From an uncultured Cardiobacterium sp. (lineage in GTDB: Bacteria; Pseudomonadota; Gammaproteobacteria; Cardiobacteriales; Cardiobacteriaceae), in NCBI RefSeq assembly GCF_938028825.1, contig NZ_CALIZP010000022.1, positions 1 to 64,000 of the forward strand: DNA of 64,000 nucleotides, in the 5' to 3' direction. The notes beneath the pieces were generated by a model, which made no database searches, was not told the DNA's origin, and saw only the letters and a program-made list of their open reading frames with translations. Positions 19,391 to 29,635 of the stretch are shown in pieces (the stretch's first letter is position 1; each line of letters opens with the position of its first letter). Both the position numbers and the translations under genes were made by a program.

Positions 19391-20905
19391 TCAGGCGGGT
19401 TCGGCGGCGATGTTGCGCCAGGCGGCGGGGATGGCGCTGATAATGTCGCTTGCGGTCAGGCTGTTGATGGCGCTTTTTTTCAGGGCGAGGTCGGCGGCGA
19501 GACCGTGCAGGTAGGTGCCGAGGCAGGCGGCAGTAAAGGGCGGGTAGCCCTGGGCGAGCAGGGCGGCGGTGAGGCCGGCGAGGACATCGCCGCTGCCGCC
19601 TTTGGCCATGCCGGCGTTGCCGGTCGGGTTGATGGCGGTGCTGCCGTCCGGCGCGCTGATGATGCTGTATTTGCCTTTGAGGATGATGACGGCGTTGAGG
19701 CGGGCGGCGAGGGCTTGCGCGGCGGGGATGCGTTCGTGGTCGTGGGCAAGCGGCGCGCCGCTCAGGCGGGCAAATTCGCCGGGGTGCGGGGTGAGGATGC
19801 TGCGCGGCGGCAGGTGTTGTTGCAGGGCGGGGTCGTGGGCGAGGTGGTTGAGGGCGTCGGCATCCCAGAGGATGGCGCGGTCGTGGTAGCGGCTGTTGAG
19901 ATCGGCGATGAGGGCGGCGGTGTCGGGGTGGGTGCCACAGCCGCAGCCGATGAGCAGGGCGTCGGCGGGGAGGTCGCGCGTGAGGCGGGTGTTGTGGTCG
20001 GGGTGGGCGTCGGCGTCGGTCATGGATTCGGGGACGGTGGCGTGGTAGGCGGTGCAGCAGGCGGCGGGCAGGTGGGCGGTGAGCAGGCCGCAGCCGCCGC
20101 GCAATGCGGCTTGTGCCGCCATGATGGCCGCACCGGTCATGCCCCGGCTGCCCGCGATGATGAGCAGGCGCCCGGCATCGCCCTTGTGCGCGAAGCGGCG
20201 GCGCGGGCGGTATTCGCCGCGCAGCCAGGCGGCGGTGAGCCAGCGCGCGGCGGCGGGGGTGTCGGCGAGGGCGGCGTGGTCGAGGCCGATGGGGAGGAGT
20301 TCGAGGGTGCCGACGTAGTCTTCGTTTTCTTGCCAGAGCAGGGCGGGTTTGGGGCAGCCGAGGCAGAGGGTGCGCGCGGCGCGGATGACGGGGGCGGGAC
20401 TGTCGGCATCGGCGCGCAGGCCGGAGGGGAGGTCGATGGCGACGGTCGGCACCGGGGCGCGGTTCATGGTGCGGATGAGGTCGGCATCGGCGGCGGCAAG
20501 CGGGCGGTTCAGGCCGACGCCGTAGAGGGCGTCTATCTGGATGCCGCGCGTGGGCGGGGTGTAGGCGGCAAGGTCGCGGGTGGGGATGAGGCGGGCGAGG
20601 CGGGCGGCGTTCGCGGCGTGATCCGGCGAGGTGCGCTGCTGCTGCGGGTGGTAGGCGGTGATGTGGTGGCCTTGCATGTGCAGTTGGCGGGCGATGGCGA
20701 GGCCGTCGCCGCCGTTGTTGCCCGCACCGGCGATGATGGTCCAGTGGCGGTTGTCCGGGTAGCAGGCGAGCAGGCGCGCGGTGCAGCGGGCGGCAGCGCG
20801 TTCCATCAGTTGCAGGGAGGTGATGTGCTGGCGTTCGCAGGTGAGGCGGTCGAGGCGGCGGATGGTGTCGGCGTCGGCGAGCGGGAGGAGGTCAGGGGAT
20901 GTCAT
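19391..20905 (-). CDS. nnrD: bifunctional NAD(P)HX epimerase / ADP-dependent dehydratase
   Basis: Metabolite-repair enzyme that epimerises and dehydrates hydrated NADH and NADPH. The N-terminal YjeF epimerase domain (about 5-215) contains [17 protein letters not shown]. The C-terminal ribokinase-like dehydratase domain (about 225-500) has [13 protein letters not shown] and the ADP/phosphate site [17 protein letters not shown] chose ATG 20905 (504 residues); one at 20920 is also in frame. The start overlaps the 3' end of truA, so the two are coupled. The symbol refers to the dehydratase; E. coli calls the fused gene nnr (yjeF). Confidence 0.93.
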   Translation of the reverse strand: MTSPDLLPLADADTIRRLDRLTCERQHITSLQLMERAAARCTARLLACYPDNRHWTIIAGAGNNGGDGLAIARQLHMQGHHITAYHPQQQRTSPDHAANAARLARLIPTRDLAAYTPPTRGIQIDALYGVGLNRPLAAADADLIRTMNRAPVPTVAIDLPSGLRADADSPAPVIRAARTLCLGCPKPALLWQENEDYVGTLELLPIGLDHAALADTPAAARWLTAAWLRGEYRPRRRFAHKGDAGRLLIIAGSRGMTGAAIMAAQAALRGGCGLLTAHLPAACCTAYHATVPESMTDADAHPDHNTRLTRDLPADALLIGCGCGTHPDTAALIADLNSRYHDRAILWDADALNHLAHDPALQQHLPPRSILTPHPGEFARLSGAPLAHDHERIPAAQALAARLNAVIILKGKYSIISAPDGSTAINPTGNAGMAKGGSGDVLAGLTAALLAQGYPPFTAACLGTYLHGLAADLALKKSAINSLTASDIISAIPAAWRNIAAEPA

Positions 20906-21689
20906 CGGGTATCCAGGCATGCGGGTTGGGGGGCAGGCGGCAGGCGGGCGGGTAGGTGACGCCGTGGAGGTAGAGGCCGTGCGCCGGGGCGGTGATGCCC
21001 GCCTGGGTGCGGTCGCGGGCGGCGAGGACGGCGGCGGGCCAGTTGCCGCCGGCGCGCCCGTCGCCGACGGCGAGCAGGGTGCCGACGATGTTGCGCACCA
21101 TGTGGTGCAGGAAGGCGTTGCCGCTGATGTCCACGGCGATCCAGCCGTGTTTTTCGTGGATGTGGATGCGGTCTATGCGCCGCCACGGGGTTTTGGACTG
21201 GCATTCGGCGGCGCGGAAGGCGCTGAAGTCGTGTTCGCCGACCAGCGGCTGTGCCGCCTGGTGCATGAGCAGGGAATCGAGTGGTTTTTTGTGCCAGTGG
21301 CAGCGCTGTGCCCAAAGGGCGCTGGGCTGGGCGCGGTGGCGGATGAGGTAGCGGTAGTGGCGGGCGGTGGCGCTGTATCGTGCATGGAAGTCGTCGCCGA
21401 CGCGGGTGATCCATTGCAGGCGGATGTCGGCGGGCAGGTAGCGGTTGGTGCCGGCGAGCCAGGCGAAGGGGCTGCGTTCGGCGTTGGTGTCGAAGTGCAG
21501 GACTTGCGCGATGGCATGCACGCCCGCGTCGGTGCGCCCGGCGCAGGTGGTGGTGATGGTTTCGGCGGCGACCCGGCTCAGAGCGCGCTCGATGTGTTCC
21601 TGAATGGTGGACGCAAAAAAGGGCTGGCGCTGCCAGCCCGCGTAATGGGTGCCGTCGTATTCGACGCCGACGGCATAGCGTGTGGTCAT
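20892..21689 (-). CDS. truA: tRNA pseudouridine(38-40) synthase TruA
   Basis: Isomerises uridines 38, 39 and 40 in the anticodon arm. The 265-residue protein has the catalytic AGRTDAGVHA motif with D54, YDGTHYAGWQ at the N-terminus and FLHHMVRNIVGTLL in the second half, all TruA hallmarks. It lies eight bases downstream of fimV, an order conserved in Pseudomonas and other gammaproteobacteria. Confidence 0.96.
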   Translation of the reverse strand: MTTRYAVGVEYDGTHYAGWQRQPFFASTIQEHIERALSRVAAETITTTCAGRTDAGVHAIAQVLHFDTNAERSPFAWLAGTNRYLPADIRLQWITRVGDDFHARYSATARHYRYLIRHRAQPSALWAQRCHWHKKPLDSLLMHQAAQPLVGEHDFSAFRAAECQSKTPWRRIDRIHIHEKHGWIAVDISGNAFLHHMVRNIVGTLLAVGDGRAGGNWPAAVLAARDRTQAGITAPAHGLYLHGVTYPPACRLPPNPHAWIPDDIP

Positions 21690-21697
21690 GGTGACCC

Positions 21698-24600
21698 TCA
21701 GGCTTTTTCGAGTTGTTCGAGCATGCTGCGCGCGCGGATTTTTTGCGCTTCGCTGCCGGAGACCAGCACTTCATCGAGCCAGGAACGGGCTTTTTCGGCT
21801 TTGCCCATGACGATGAAGGAGGTGGCCATGTCGAGGTTGATTTCCATTGCTTCGATGTCGATGTCGGAGGAGGCCGGGGCGATGGTCGCCGCTACGGGTT
21901 TGGCAGCGGGCGGTGCCGCTGCCGGTTGGGGCGCGGCGGCGGTGTCTTTGCCGTTCGCGGGCGGGGCGGCGGGTTTGGCGGCTGCCGCCGGTTCGTCTTG
22001 CAGCGAGAAGAAGTCGAGGGTTTCGCTTTTGGCGGCGCTGTCGTCGGCAGCGGCGGCCACGACTACGGCATCGCTGACGACGCTGTGGGTGTGTTTTGCG
22101 GCAGCGGGTTTTTCTTCGGCTTTTTCCGCTTCAACGGGCGCGGGTTCTTCGTCACTGGCGAAGAAGTCGATGACGCTGTTGTCTTCGTCGCTTACTTCGG
22201 GGGCGGCAGCGGCAGGTGCCGCCTCGGCGGCGGATTCGTCGGCGAGGCTGAGGCTGTTGAAGAAGTCGAGATCGTCATCGCCCGTGCTCTTGCTCGCGGC
22301 AGCGGTTTTTTCGGCGGCTGCTGCGGGCGGTGATGCGGGTTCGGCCTTGGCGGCAGGGGCGGGTGCGGCGGCGGGTTCGTCGCTGGCGAAGCTGATGAAG
22401 TCGAAGTCGTCGCCATCGTCGGTTGCGGAGGCAACGGGTTGTGGTGCGGGTTCGGCCTTGGCGGCAGGGGCGGGTTCGTCGCTGGCAAAGCTGATGAAGT
22501 CAAAGTCGTCATCGTCGGTTGCGGCGGCAGCGGGTTGTGGTGCAGGTTCGGCCTTGGTGGCAGGCGCGTCTTCGGCGGCGAAGCTGAGGAAATCGAGGTC
22601 GTCGTCTTCTTCCGCAGCGGCGGGTTGCGGCGCGGGTTCGGCTTTGGCCAGGCTTGGCTTGGCGGCGGGCGTTGCGGCCGGGGTTTCGTCCGCGCCGAAG
22701 TCGGGCAGGTCGAAGTCGCTGTCGTCAGCGTCTGCGGCCGCACTCGGGGTGGCGGCGGGTTCTGCGGCGGCGAAGGCTTCGAGGTCGCTGAAGAAGTCGT
22801 GTTCTTCTTCGTCCGCTGCGGCGGGTTGGGCGGCGGCAGCGGCCACCGGGGCGGGTTCTTCGTCGCCCGGCAGTTCGAGGTCTTTGAAGAAGTCGTCCGG
22901 CAGTTCTTCGGCGGAATGGGGTTCGCCGTCGTCCACGAATTTCGGGATGCCGATGTGGTCGTTCAGCTTTTCCAGTTCGGAGAGCTGGCTGTTGAGTTGT
23001 TGCAGGCCTTCGAGGTCGGCCGCGGGGTCGTGTTTTTCCGCCACGGTTTTTTTCCGGCGCGGTTTGAGTTCGCCGGCGGCCATGTCGTGCCCGGCCTTGA
23101 CGCCTTCGCGTGCTTCCATTTCCGACACCATGCGGTCGATTTCGTCTTGCGAGAATTCTTCCATGCTGTCGTCGTCGTGGCGGCGGCGGCGGGTGATGAA
23201 GTAGGCGGCGGCACCACCGAGGCTGAGTACGCCCACGCCGGCAGCGGCCAAGAGCGGCAGCGGCATGCCGGTTGAGACTTTGTCGGCCGGCTGTTCTTCG
23301 ACGACGGCGACCACGGGTTTGGATTCCATCGCCGGTATGGCGGGCGGGGCGGCGGGTTCGTCGGCAGCGGCGATTTCGGCGGGTTTTGCTTCAGGTGCGG
23401 GCAGGGTGGCGGGTTGTTCTTCCGGGTTTGTCGCGGCGGCGGGGGCGGCCGGAGTTTCCGCCGCATTGCCGTTGTTTGCGAGCAGGGTTTCGGTGTTGTC
23501 CAGGGTGAGCTGGTTGCCGTCCATCTGGATGTTTTCCGGCGGGAGGGCGGTTTCGGCCGGGGCGTCGTTCTGCACGAGGGCGACGGGCGGGTTTTGCGCG
23601 CCGTTTGCCGCGATGTTGTCTGCGGCGGGCGGGTTTTGCGCATTATTTGCCGCGACGTTGTCTGCGGCGGGGGCGGCAGCGGCGATTTCGTCTGTTTTGG
23701 CGGGCACTTCGGCTTTGGCAGGCGCGTTGTCCGCTTTTTTCTCTTTTTTCGCTGCTTTGTCGTTGGCGGCGATGTCGGTGTTTTTCGCCGCTCTGACCGG
23801 GGCAGGGGCGGTCGCGGCACCCGGATCGGGGATGACCAGGGTGCTGCCGACCATCAGGTTGCCCATATTGTTATGGGCAAAGGATCCCCGGTTGGCGTTG
23901 TAGATGGCGCGCATCATCTGCTGGATGGAGACATCCTCGGACGGGCGCGCGGCGTTGGCTATGGAAAAGAGGGTTTCGTTGTCGCGTACCGGGCCGTAGG
24001 TGCTGCCAACGGCGATGCTGCCGGGTTTGACATCGGACGAGTAGTAGGAATAGCGGCCGTCTTCGCTTTGTCTGCCGCGCTGTGGCTGCGGCGTGGTCTG
24101 TTTTTGCCGTGCGGCGAGGATGTCGTGTCCGCCCCAGCCTTCGTTATCCGGGCTGGCAGCGCGCAGCGGGGTGGCTTTTTTGCGTGGTGCGGGCGGCTGC
24201 TCGGCTTTGGTTTTCCTGTTTTCTTTTGTGGCAGTTTTCGGCTCGCTGCGGTCGTTATCCGCCAGCGCTTTTCTGTTGTTCAGGTTGTTGGCGGTGAAGT
24301 CGATGCCGGCGGTGTTTTCGGCCAGTTGCTGTTCCTTGGCTTCTTTCCCTTTGCCTTTCTTGCCTTTTTTGCCTTTGCCGTCTTCTGCGGGCGCTGTTTT
24401 TCCTTGCGGGACTTCCGCCAGCATGGTGCTGCCCGCGTTCGGATTGAGCGGATCCTGGTTGAAGAAGGCGGCGTATTCGCGGGTGATGGTGCTGCCGTTG
24501 CTGTTGATGGTCAGCAGGAAGTTGAGGAAGGGTTCGCGGATGCCGGTGGTGCTGGTCACACGGATGACGTAGCCCTTGCCTGCGGGCACCAGGCTGAAGC

Positions 24601-24856
24601 GCAGTTTCTGGTGGATGGGCAAGAGTTCGATGCCGCGCGCGCGGTAGGCCGCTGCGCTGGCGAGCTGCACGGTGGCGCCTTTGGCGGTGGCGGCATCCAG
24701 CCCGTCCACGCGGATGGTGGCGCTCATCGGCTGACCGATGCTGGAATTGACCTGGATGGGTCCCAGTCCGATGGATGCGGCGACGCTGCTGCATCCCAAC
24801 CCAACTGCCAATGCAACGGCATGGCGCAAACGTGCGGGCGTTTGATTCCTGTTCAT
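21698..24856 (-). CDS. fimV: FimV/HubP-family polar landmark protein
   Basis: A 1052-residue inner-membrane protein needed in relatives for type IV pilus assembly, twitching and polar organisation. Order: signal peptide (about 1-28); FimV N-terminal domain beginning IGLGPIQVNSSIGQPM; charged linker; LysM-like peptidoglycan-binding segment around NETLFSIANAARP to MVGSTLVIPDP; transmembrane segment LPLLAAAGVGVLSLGGAAAY. A very long acidic Ala/Pro/Asp-rich cytoplasmic region with repeated (D)DFDFxSFASDEPA units follows, and then the FimV C-terminal TPR-like domain (EAMEINLDMATSFIVMGKAE). It has its own promoter and precedes truA. Confidence 0.92.
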   Translation of the reverse strand: MNRNQTPARLRHAVALAVGLGCSSVAASIGLGPIQVNSSIGQPMSATIRVDGLDAATAKGATVQLASAAAYRARGIELLPIHQKLRFSLVPAGKGYVIRVTSTTGIREPFLNFLLTINSNGSTITREYAAFFNQDPLNPNAGSTMLAEVPQGKTAPAEDGKGKKGKKGKGKEAKEQQLAENTAGIDFTANNLNNRKALADNDRSEPKTATKENRKTKAEQPPAPRKKATPLRAASPDNEGWGGHDILAARQKQTTPQPQRGRQSEDGRYSYYSSDVKPGSIAVGSTYGPVRDNETLFSIANAARPSEDVSIQQMMRAIYNANRGSFAHNNMGNLMVGSTLVIPDPGAATAPAPVRAAKNTDIAANDKAAKKEKKADNAPAKAEVPAKTDEIAAAAPAADNVAANNAQNPPAADNIAANGAQNPPVALVQNDAPAETALPPENIQMDGNQLTLDNTETLLANNGNAAETPAAPAAATNPEEQPATLPAPEAKPAEIAAADEPAAPPAIPAMESKPVVAVVEEQPADKVSTGMPLPLLAAAGVGVLSLGGAAAYFITRRRRHDDDSMEEFSQDEIDRMVSEMEAREGVKAGHDMAAGELKPRRKKTVAEKHDPAADLEGLQQLNSQLSELEKLNDHIGIPKFVDDGEPHSAEELPDDFFKDLELPGDEEPAPVAAAAAQPAAADEEEHDFFSDLEAFAAAEPAATPSAAADADDSDFDLPDFGADETPAATPAAKPSLAKAEPAPQPAAAEEDDDLDFLSFAAEDAPATKAEPAPQPAAAATDDDDFDFISFASDEPAPAAKAEPAPQPVASATDDGDDFDFISFASDEPAAAPAPAAKAEPASPPAAAAEKTAAASKSTGDDDLDFFNSLSLADESAAEAAPAAAAPEVSDEDNSVIDFFASDEEPAPVEAEKAEEKPAAAKHTHSVVSDAVVVAAAADDSAAKSETLDFFSLQDEPAAAAKPAAPPANGKDTAAAPQPAAAPPAAKPVAATIAPASSDIDIEAMEINLDMATSFIVMGKAEKARSWLDEVLVSGSEAQKIRARSMLEQLEKA

Positions 24857-24912
24857 ACTGTGCTCCTTCGGCCGTATGGGTATTACGGCGGTATCATAAA
24901 AACAACAATAGG

Positions 24913-24941
24913 ATTATATGCAGCCGTTGCTTTACAAGCAA
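24913..24941 (-). promoter_or_regulatory. sigma70 promoter of fimV
   Basis: On the minus strand TTGCTT (24936-24941) and TATAAT (24913-24918) are separated by exactly 17 bases. The fimV start codon is 57 bases downstream. It begins just inside the gap after leuB. Confidence 0.7.
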
Positions 24942-24958
24942 GTAATCTTTTCCACAGT

Positions 24959-26044
24959 TTATGGCAATTCTGCGGCAAGGTGGCGGCAGACGGCGTCGCC
25001 GATGGCGGCGGTGCCTGCCGCCTGTTGCCCGGCTGCGACAAGATCGGCGCTGCGCACGCCGGCGGCGATGCTGTTTTCTACTGCTGCTTCGAGCAGGCGG
25101 GCAAGGTTTTCTTCGTGCAGGCTGTGGCGCAGGAGCATGGCGAGCGAGAGCAGCATGGCGTAAGGGTTGGCGATGCCTTTGCCCGCGATGTCGGGAGCGG
25201 AGCCGTGCACGGGTTCAAAAAGGCCGACGCCGTCTGCGCGCAGCGAGGCGGAGGGCAACAGGCCGATGGAACCGGTCAGTTGCGAGGCTTCGTCGGAGAG
25301 GATGTCGCCGAAGAGGTTGCCGGTGACGATGACGTCGAATTGGCGCGGGTTACGCACCAGCTGCATGGCGGCGTTGTCCACGAGCAGGTGGGTGAGGGTC
25401 ACGTCGGGGAAGTCGGCGGCGGTTTCCGTCACGACGTCGCGCCACAGTTGCGAGCTTTCCAGCACGTTCATTTTGTCGATGGAACAGAGGCGTTTTTGCC
25501 GCACCTGCGCGGCGGTGAAGGCGACGCGCGCGATGCGGCGCACTTCGCTTTCGCTGTACCGCAGGGTGTTGAAACCCTCGCGTTCGCCCGCGTCGTTCGT
25601 GCCCAAGCCGCGCGGCTGACCGAAGTAGATACCGCCGGTGAGCTCGCGCACGATGAGGATGTCCAGCCCGCGCACGAGTTCGGCTTTGAGTGAGGAGCGT
25701 TCGGCGAGCGCGTCCAGCACCCGCGCCGGGCGCAGATTGGCAAACAGGCCGAGGTCGGCACGGATGGCGAGCAGTCCGGTTTCCGGTCGTTGAGAACGCG
25801 GCAGGTTGTCCCATTTCGGCCCGCCGACGCAGGCGAGCAGTACGGCATCGGCGGCGCGCGCTTTGGCGCGGGTCTCCGCCGGGTAGGGTTCGCCTGTCGC
25901 TTCCACCGCGCAGCCGCCGAGCAGGGCGGTGTCGAGGGTTACGGCCAGTCCGGCACGCGCTTGCAGCAGGCGCAGCACTTTTTCCGCTTCCGCCATGATT
26001 TCCGGACCGATACCGTCGCCGGGCAGTAACAAGATGTTCTTCAT
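24959..26044 (-). CDS. leuB: 3-isopropylmalate dehydrogenase
   Basis: Oxidatively decarboxylates 3-isopropylmalate with NAD+ in leucine biosynthesis. The 361-residue protein begins with the typical [19 protein letters not shown]. It has the ELTGGIYFG motif and the NAD-site sequence [18 protein letters not shown]. An AGGAG site precedes the ATG. Last gene of a leuC-leuD-leuB operon; leuA is not in the window. Confidence 0.97.
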   Translation of the reverse strand: MKNILLLPGDGIGPEIMAEAEKVLRLLQARAGLAVTLDTALLGGCAVEATGEPYPAETRAKARAADAVLLACVGGPKWDNLPRSQRPETGLLAIRADLGLFANLRPARVLDALAERSSLKAELVRGLDILIVRELTGGIYFGQPRGLGTNDAGEREGFNTLRYSESEVRRIARVAFTAAQVRQKRLCSIDKMNVLESSQLWRDVVTETAADFPDVTLTHLLVDNAAMQLVRNPRQFDVIVTGNLFGDILSDEASQLTGSIGLLPSASLRADGVGLFEPVHGSAPDIAGKGIANPYAMLLSLAMLLRHSLHEENLARLLEAAVENSIAAGVRSADLVAAGQQAAGTAAIGDAVCRHLAAELP

Positions 26045-26058
26045 ATATATGTGTCTCC

Positions 26059-26685
26059 TCAGTTTTCCTCAGAATGCCCCGCATATAACCACGGGAAGCG
26101 CTGTTTGTGCCGTTCCTCGAAGGCGCGGATGTCGGCGGCGTGTTGCAGGGTCTGGCCGATGTCGTCCAGCCCGTAGTAGAGCGCGTGTTTGCGGAACGCA
26201 TCCACGCTGAACGGATAGCTGGCCGCGCCGCAGCGTATCCGCTCGGCGTCCAGATCGACGCTGATGCTCACCGTCTCCGCCGCCTGCGTCGCCGCAAACA
26301 GCGCTTCGGCGGTGGCTTCATCCACTTGCGCGGGCAGAACGCCGTTTTTGAAGCAGTTGCTGTAAAAGATGTCGCCGAACGATGGCGCAATCACCGCGCG
26401 GAAGCCGTATTCATCCAGTGCCCACACCGCGTGTTCGCGCGAGGAGCCGCAGCCGAAATTCGCCCCGGCAAGCAGGAATTTTGCGCCCTGGTAGCGCGCT
26501 TCGTTCAGCACGAAGGCGGGGTTGGGTGCGCGATCGGGCAGGTAGCGCCAGTCGTCGAAGAGGTACTGCCCGAAGCCGCTTTTTGTGATGAGTTTCAGGT
26601 ATTGCTTCGGCAGAATCGCGTCGGTGTCGATATTGCTGCGGTAAAGCGGCGCGAGTACGCCGCTTTCGGTGGTAAATGCCTTCAT
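26059..26685 (-). CDS. leuD: 3-isopropylmalate dehydratase small subunit
   Basis: Small (swivel-domain) subunit of the isomerase that interconverts 2- and 3-isopropylmalate. The 208-residue product shows [18 protein letters not shown] near the N-terminus and [16 protein letters not shown] with the substrate-binding serine and arginine. Its ATG overlaps the leuC stop by four bases, and leuB follows after 14 bases. Confidence 0.97.
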   Translation of the reverse strand: MKAFTTESGVLAPLYRSNIDTDAILPKQYLKLITKSGFGQYLFDDWRYLPDRAPNPAFVLNEARYQGAKFLLAGANFGCGSSREHAVWALDEYGFRAVIAPSFGDIFYSNCFKNGVLPAQVDEATAEALFAATQAAETVSISVDLDAERIRCGAASYPFSVDAFRKHALYYGLDDIGQTLQHAADIRAFEERHKQRFPWLYAGHSEEN

Positions 26686-28085
26686 AAAAGCTCCCTCACG
26701 TCAACGAAATGTCCCGCCACGGCCGCCGCTGCCGCCATCGCCGGGCTGACCAGATGCGTGCGCGCGCCCTGTCCCTGCCGCCCCTCGAAATTGCGGTTCG
26801 AGGTGGAAGCGCAACGTTTACCCGCACTGAGGCGGTCGGCGTTCATCGCGAGACACATTGAGCAGCCGGGCGAACGCCATTCAAAGCCCGCTTCCATGAA
26901 TATACGGTCTAACCCTTCCGCTTCCGCTTGTGCTTTTACCAACCCGGAACCCGGCACGACCAGCGCCGTTTCAATGCCGCTGGCCACGTGTTTGCCGGCG
27001 ACGATCTGCGCTGCAACGCGCAAATCCTCGATGCGCGCATTGGTGCAGGAGCCGATGAAGACGGCATCCAGCGGCACTTCGCCAATCGCCTGTCCCTCGC
27101 GCAGCCCCATGTAGGCCAGCGCGCGCGCGTAGGCATCGCGCTGGTTGGCGTCGCGCGCGTCATCGAGATGCGGCACACGCCCGCCGACATCGATGACCAT
27201 TTCCGGCGAGGTGCCCCAGCTCACCTGCGGCGCAATCGCCGCCGCATCGAGCAGCACCTCGCGATCGAACACCGCATCATCATCGCTGACCAAGGTGCGC
27301 CAGTAGGCTTCCGCCTGCGCCCACAGCGCGCCCTGCGGCGCAAACGGGCGGCCACGGAAATAATCCACCGTCTTGTCATCGACCGCGACCATCCCGGCGC
27401 GCGCGCCCGCCTCAATCGACATATTGCACATCGTCATCCGCCCTTCCATCGACAGCGCCCGCACCGCGCTGCCGGCAAATTCCAGCGTGTAGCCCGTGCC
27501 GCCCGCCGTGCCGATGGTGCGGATGACCGTCAGCATCAAATCCTTGGCGAACACGCCAGCGGGCATTTCGCCTTCGATGCGGATACGCATCGCCTTCGTC
27601 TTCTTCTGCGGCAGGCACTGCGTGGCGAGGACGTGTTCCACCTCGCTCGTGCCGATGCCGAAGGCCAGCGCGGCGAACGCGCCATGTGTGGACGTATGCG
27701 AATCGCCGCAGACCACCGTCATGCCGGGCAGGGTCAGACCCTGTTCCGGTCCGACCACGTGGACAATCCCCTGCCGCCGGTCGAGGCGGTCAAAGAGACG
27801 CACCCCGAACTCGGCACAATTTTTTTCCAGCGCCTCCACCTGCGCGCGGGCGACGGGATCATCAATGCCGCGCTCCGGATGCAGCGTCGGCACATTGTGA
27901 TCCGGCACCGCCTGAATGGAGGCAGTGCGCCACGGTGCGCGTTTTGCCTTGCGCAGACCGTCGAACGGCTGCGGCGAGGTCACCTCGTGCACCAGATGCC
28001 GGTCAATATAGAGCAGCACCTGCCCCGCCTCCTCGCGCACTACATGCGCCTGCCACACCTTGTCGTATAACGTTTGCCCTGACAT
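26682..28085 (-). CDS. leuC: 3-isopropylmalate dehydratase large subunit
   Basis: Aconitase-like subunit carrying the [4Fe-4S] cluster, whose cysteines are visible in [14 protein letters not shown] and [13 protein letters not shown]. The 467-residue length matches E. coli LeuC (466). [29 protein letters not shown] is present as expected. First gene of leuCDB. The 110 bases upstream hold a likely promoter region after a terminator; I found no leucine-rich leader peptide. Confidence 0.97.
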   Translation of the reverse strand: MSGQTLYDKVWQAHVVREEAGQVLLYIDRHLVHEVTSPQPFDGLRKAKRAPWRTASIQAVPDHNVPTLHPERGIDDPVARAQVEALEKNCAEFGVRLFDRLDRRQGIVHVVGPEQGLTLPGMTVVCGDSHTSTHGAFAALAFGIGTSEVEHVLATQCLPQKKTKAMRIRIEGEMPAGVFAKDLMLTVIRTIGTAGGTGYTLEFAGSAVRALSMEGRMTMCNMSIEAGARAGMVAVDDKTVDYFRGRPFAPQGALWAQAEAYWRTLVSDDDAVFDREVLLDAAAIAPQVSWGTSPEMVIDVGGRVPHLDDARDANQRDAYARALAYMGLREGQAIGEVPLDAVFIGSCTNARIEDLRVAAQIVAGKHVASGIETALVVPGSGLVKAQAEAEGLDRIFMEAGFEWRSPGCSMCLAMNADRLSAGKRCASTSNRNFEGRQGQGARTHLVSPAMAAAAAVAGHFVDVRELL

Positions 28086-28198
28086 GAAAAAACCTTCTTA
28101 TCTTGTTATCTGAGTGGGAGATCCCGGCACACGCCGCCCGGTAGTCGTTCAAGGCATAAATCACGCCGGACTCCGCACGCAATGTTTTATAACACTTT

Positions 28199-28227
28199 AA
28201 AAAACGGGGCGTTACGCCAAGGCCCCG
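28199..28227 (-). terminator. intrinsic terminator between the nitroreductase gene and leuC
   Basis: On the minus strand the stem CGGGGC/GCCCCG (28222-28227 with 28205-28210) encloses an 11-base loop and is followed by six T residues. It should end the cupin-CMD-nitroreductase transcript before leuCDB. An attenuation role is possible but no leader peptide supports it. Confidence 0.6.
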
Positions 28228-28354
28228 GTCGGCTGCCACCGTTCCCGGGACCAAAGGGTACGCCGCAAGAAGAGTTTATCATTGCCGCCTGCCTGCTGAT
28301 AAACAGGCTGCATCGGCAAGTCGTTACCGCCGCCTTCCGCGAGCGGTGCGGTAT

Positions 28355-29014
28355 TCATTCTGCCCAGCGCACGATGTCCGACAACGGGCGGCGCGGTTTC
28401 GCACTGATGTCGCGGGCGCGGTAGCCAAACGTCACGGCGACGGACACGCCGTAATCCGCCGTATCCAGCAGCCCTTCCTCGCTGAGGATGCGGTTCACGG
28501 CTTCGTAGTCCATACCTTCGATCGGGCAGGAATCGATGCCGAGCATCGCCGCGCCGGTCATCATGTTGGCGAGGGCGATGTAGGTCTGCTTGCAGGCCCA
28601 GTCGAAGAGGGCGCGTTCGTCGTCGGCGATGCGCAGGTCGTGGGTCTGGAAATTTTTATAGGCTTCAAGTGTCTGCGGCACCTGTTCGGGCGGGATGCCG
28701 CGTCTGGCGATGACTTCGCGGAAAAAGGCGGTGTCGTAGCGGGCGTGTTTTTTGGCGAGGAGGATGACGAAGTGGCTGGCATCATCCAGCGTGTTGCGCG
28801 TCCCCCAGGCGACGGGCTTGATTTTGGCGCGCAGGGCGCGGTTCTGCACGACGATGAAACGCCACGGCTCGGAGCCGACCGAGCTCGGCGAGAGGCGGGC
28901 GCATTCGAGGATGGTGGCGAAATCGTCGGCGCTGATGGTGCGCGCGGGGTCGTAGTAGCGGGTGGCGGCGCGGCGGCGGAAGATGTCGAGCGTTTGTTCG
29001 CGGGTCAGGATCAT
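28355..29014 (-). CDS. NAD(P)H-dependent nitroreductase family protein
   Basis: A 219-residue FMN-dependent nitroreductase resembling the NfsB/YfkO branch. Family features are RRAATRYYDP, with the FMN-phosphate arginines near the N-terminus, and ARLSPSSVGSEPWRFIVV. IEGMDYEAVNRIL and VAVTFGYRA lie near the C-terminus. Such enzymes reduce nitroaromatics and quinones; the physiological substrate is unknown. It follows a carboxymuconolactone-decarboxylase-like gene and a cupin gene on the same strand. Confidence 0.88.
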   Translation of the reverse strand: MILTREQTLDIFRRRAATRYYDPARTISADDFATILECARLSPSSVGSEPWRFIVVQNRALRAKIKPVAWGTRNTLDDASHFVILLAKKHARYDTAFFREVIARRGIPPEQVPQTLEAYKNFQTHDLRIADDERALFDWACKQTYIALANMMTGAAMLGIDSCPIEGMDYEAVNRILSEEGLLDTADYGVSVAVTFGYRARDISAKPRRPLSDIVRWAE

Positions 29015-29048
29015 GGGATTCTCCGGTGGGTATTAAAGCAAGATAAGG

Positions 29049-29621
29049 TTACGGCATCGGGCGGGCGACGGCCTGCACGGCGGCCAGTTGTGCCGGATTC
29101 AGGCCGGTATGGGCGCCGATGCGCAGATGGGCGGCCAGTTGCCCGGCCACGCCGTCCATCGCCGCCAGCGCGGCGATGGTGACGATTTCCCGCTCCTGAT
29201 GTTGCAGGCGGTCATCGGCAAAGATGTCGCCGAACAGGTGCGCTTTCAGGTAACGGTCGATGTGCGGCGAGAAGGTAAAGAGCGGCCCGCCGACCGGCTG
29301 CCCGGCCAGCGCGGTTTGCACTTCCGTGCCGATCACGGTCATGTCCACGGCGGGGATGGCGGCGGCGGGGCGGCCGGGGGCGGTGCTTTTGCCCGCCGCC
29401 TGCCGCGCTTCGACGGTCGCGAGCAGGGTGGCAAGCGCGTTCAGGCTGCGCGGGAAACCGCAGTAGGCGTAGAGCTGTTCCAGCGCGCTTTTGCTTTCTT
29501 CCACCGTCAGCGCGGCGTGGTCGAAGGCGTCATCAAGCGCGGCGGCCAGTGCCGCCTGATCGCCGCGCGCGGTGGCGGCGGCAAGGCGGGCGAGGGCGGT
29601 TTGTTTGGCGGTGAGGTTCAT
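29049..29621 (-). CDS. carboxymuconolactone decarboxylase family protein
   Basis: A 190-residue protein of the CMD/AhpD-like fold. Two CMD-like modules are visible: ALTVEESKSALEQLYAYCGFPRSLNAL and EREIVTIAALAAMDGVAGQLAAHLRIGAHTG. No CxxC peroxidase pair is present, so AhpD-type redox activity is unlikely. Proteins of this sort are commonly paired with a small cupin, as here (14 bases upstream). True enzymatic activity is unknown. Confidence 0.85.
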   Translation of the reverse strand: MNLTAKQTALARLAAATARGDQAALAAALDDAFDHAALTVEESKSALEQLYAYCGFPRSLNALATLLATVEARQAAGKSTAPGRPAAAIPAVDMTVIGTEVQTALAGQPVGGPLFTFSPHIDRYLKAHLFGDIFADDRLQHQEREIVTIAALAAMDGVAGQLAAHLRIGAHTGLNPAQLAAVQAVARPMP

Positions 29622-29635
29622 GGGCGGCTCCGGGT

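Noticed and set aside
19505..20959. Long plus-strand open frame of 484 codons opposite nnrD and truA
   Set aside because: Gly/Ala/Val-rich antisense frame created by GC-rich codon use; the minus-strand genes have clear family motifs.
23414..25693. Plus-strand open frame of 759 codons across fimV and leuB
   Set aside because: It crosses two well-supported minus-strand genes and their gap and has no recognisable domain or ribosome-binding site.
26928..28070. Plus-strand open frame opposite leuC
   Set aside because: Shadow of leuC, which shows full catalytic motifs; the antisense product is Arg/His-rich and has no family features.
28086..28354. Leucine leader peptide or T-box upstream of leuC
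   Set aside because: No short open frame with a run of leucine codons and no T-box consensus in the right orientation; the hairpin there is better explained as the terminator of the upstream operon.
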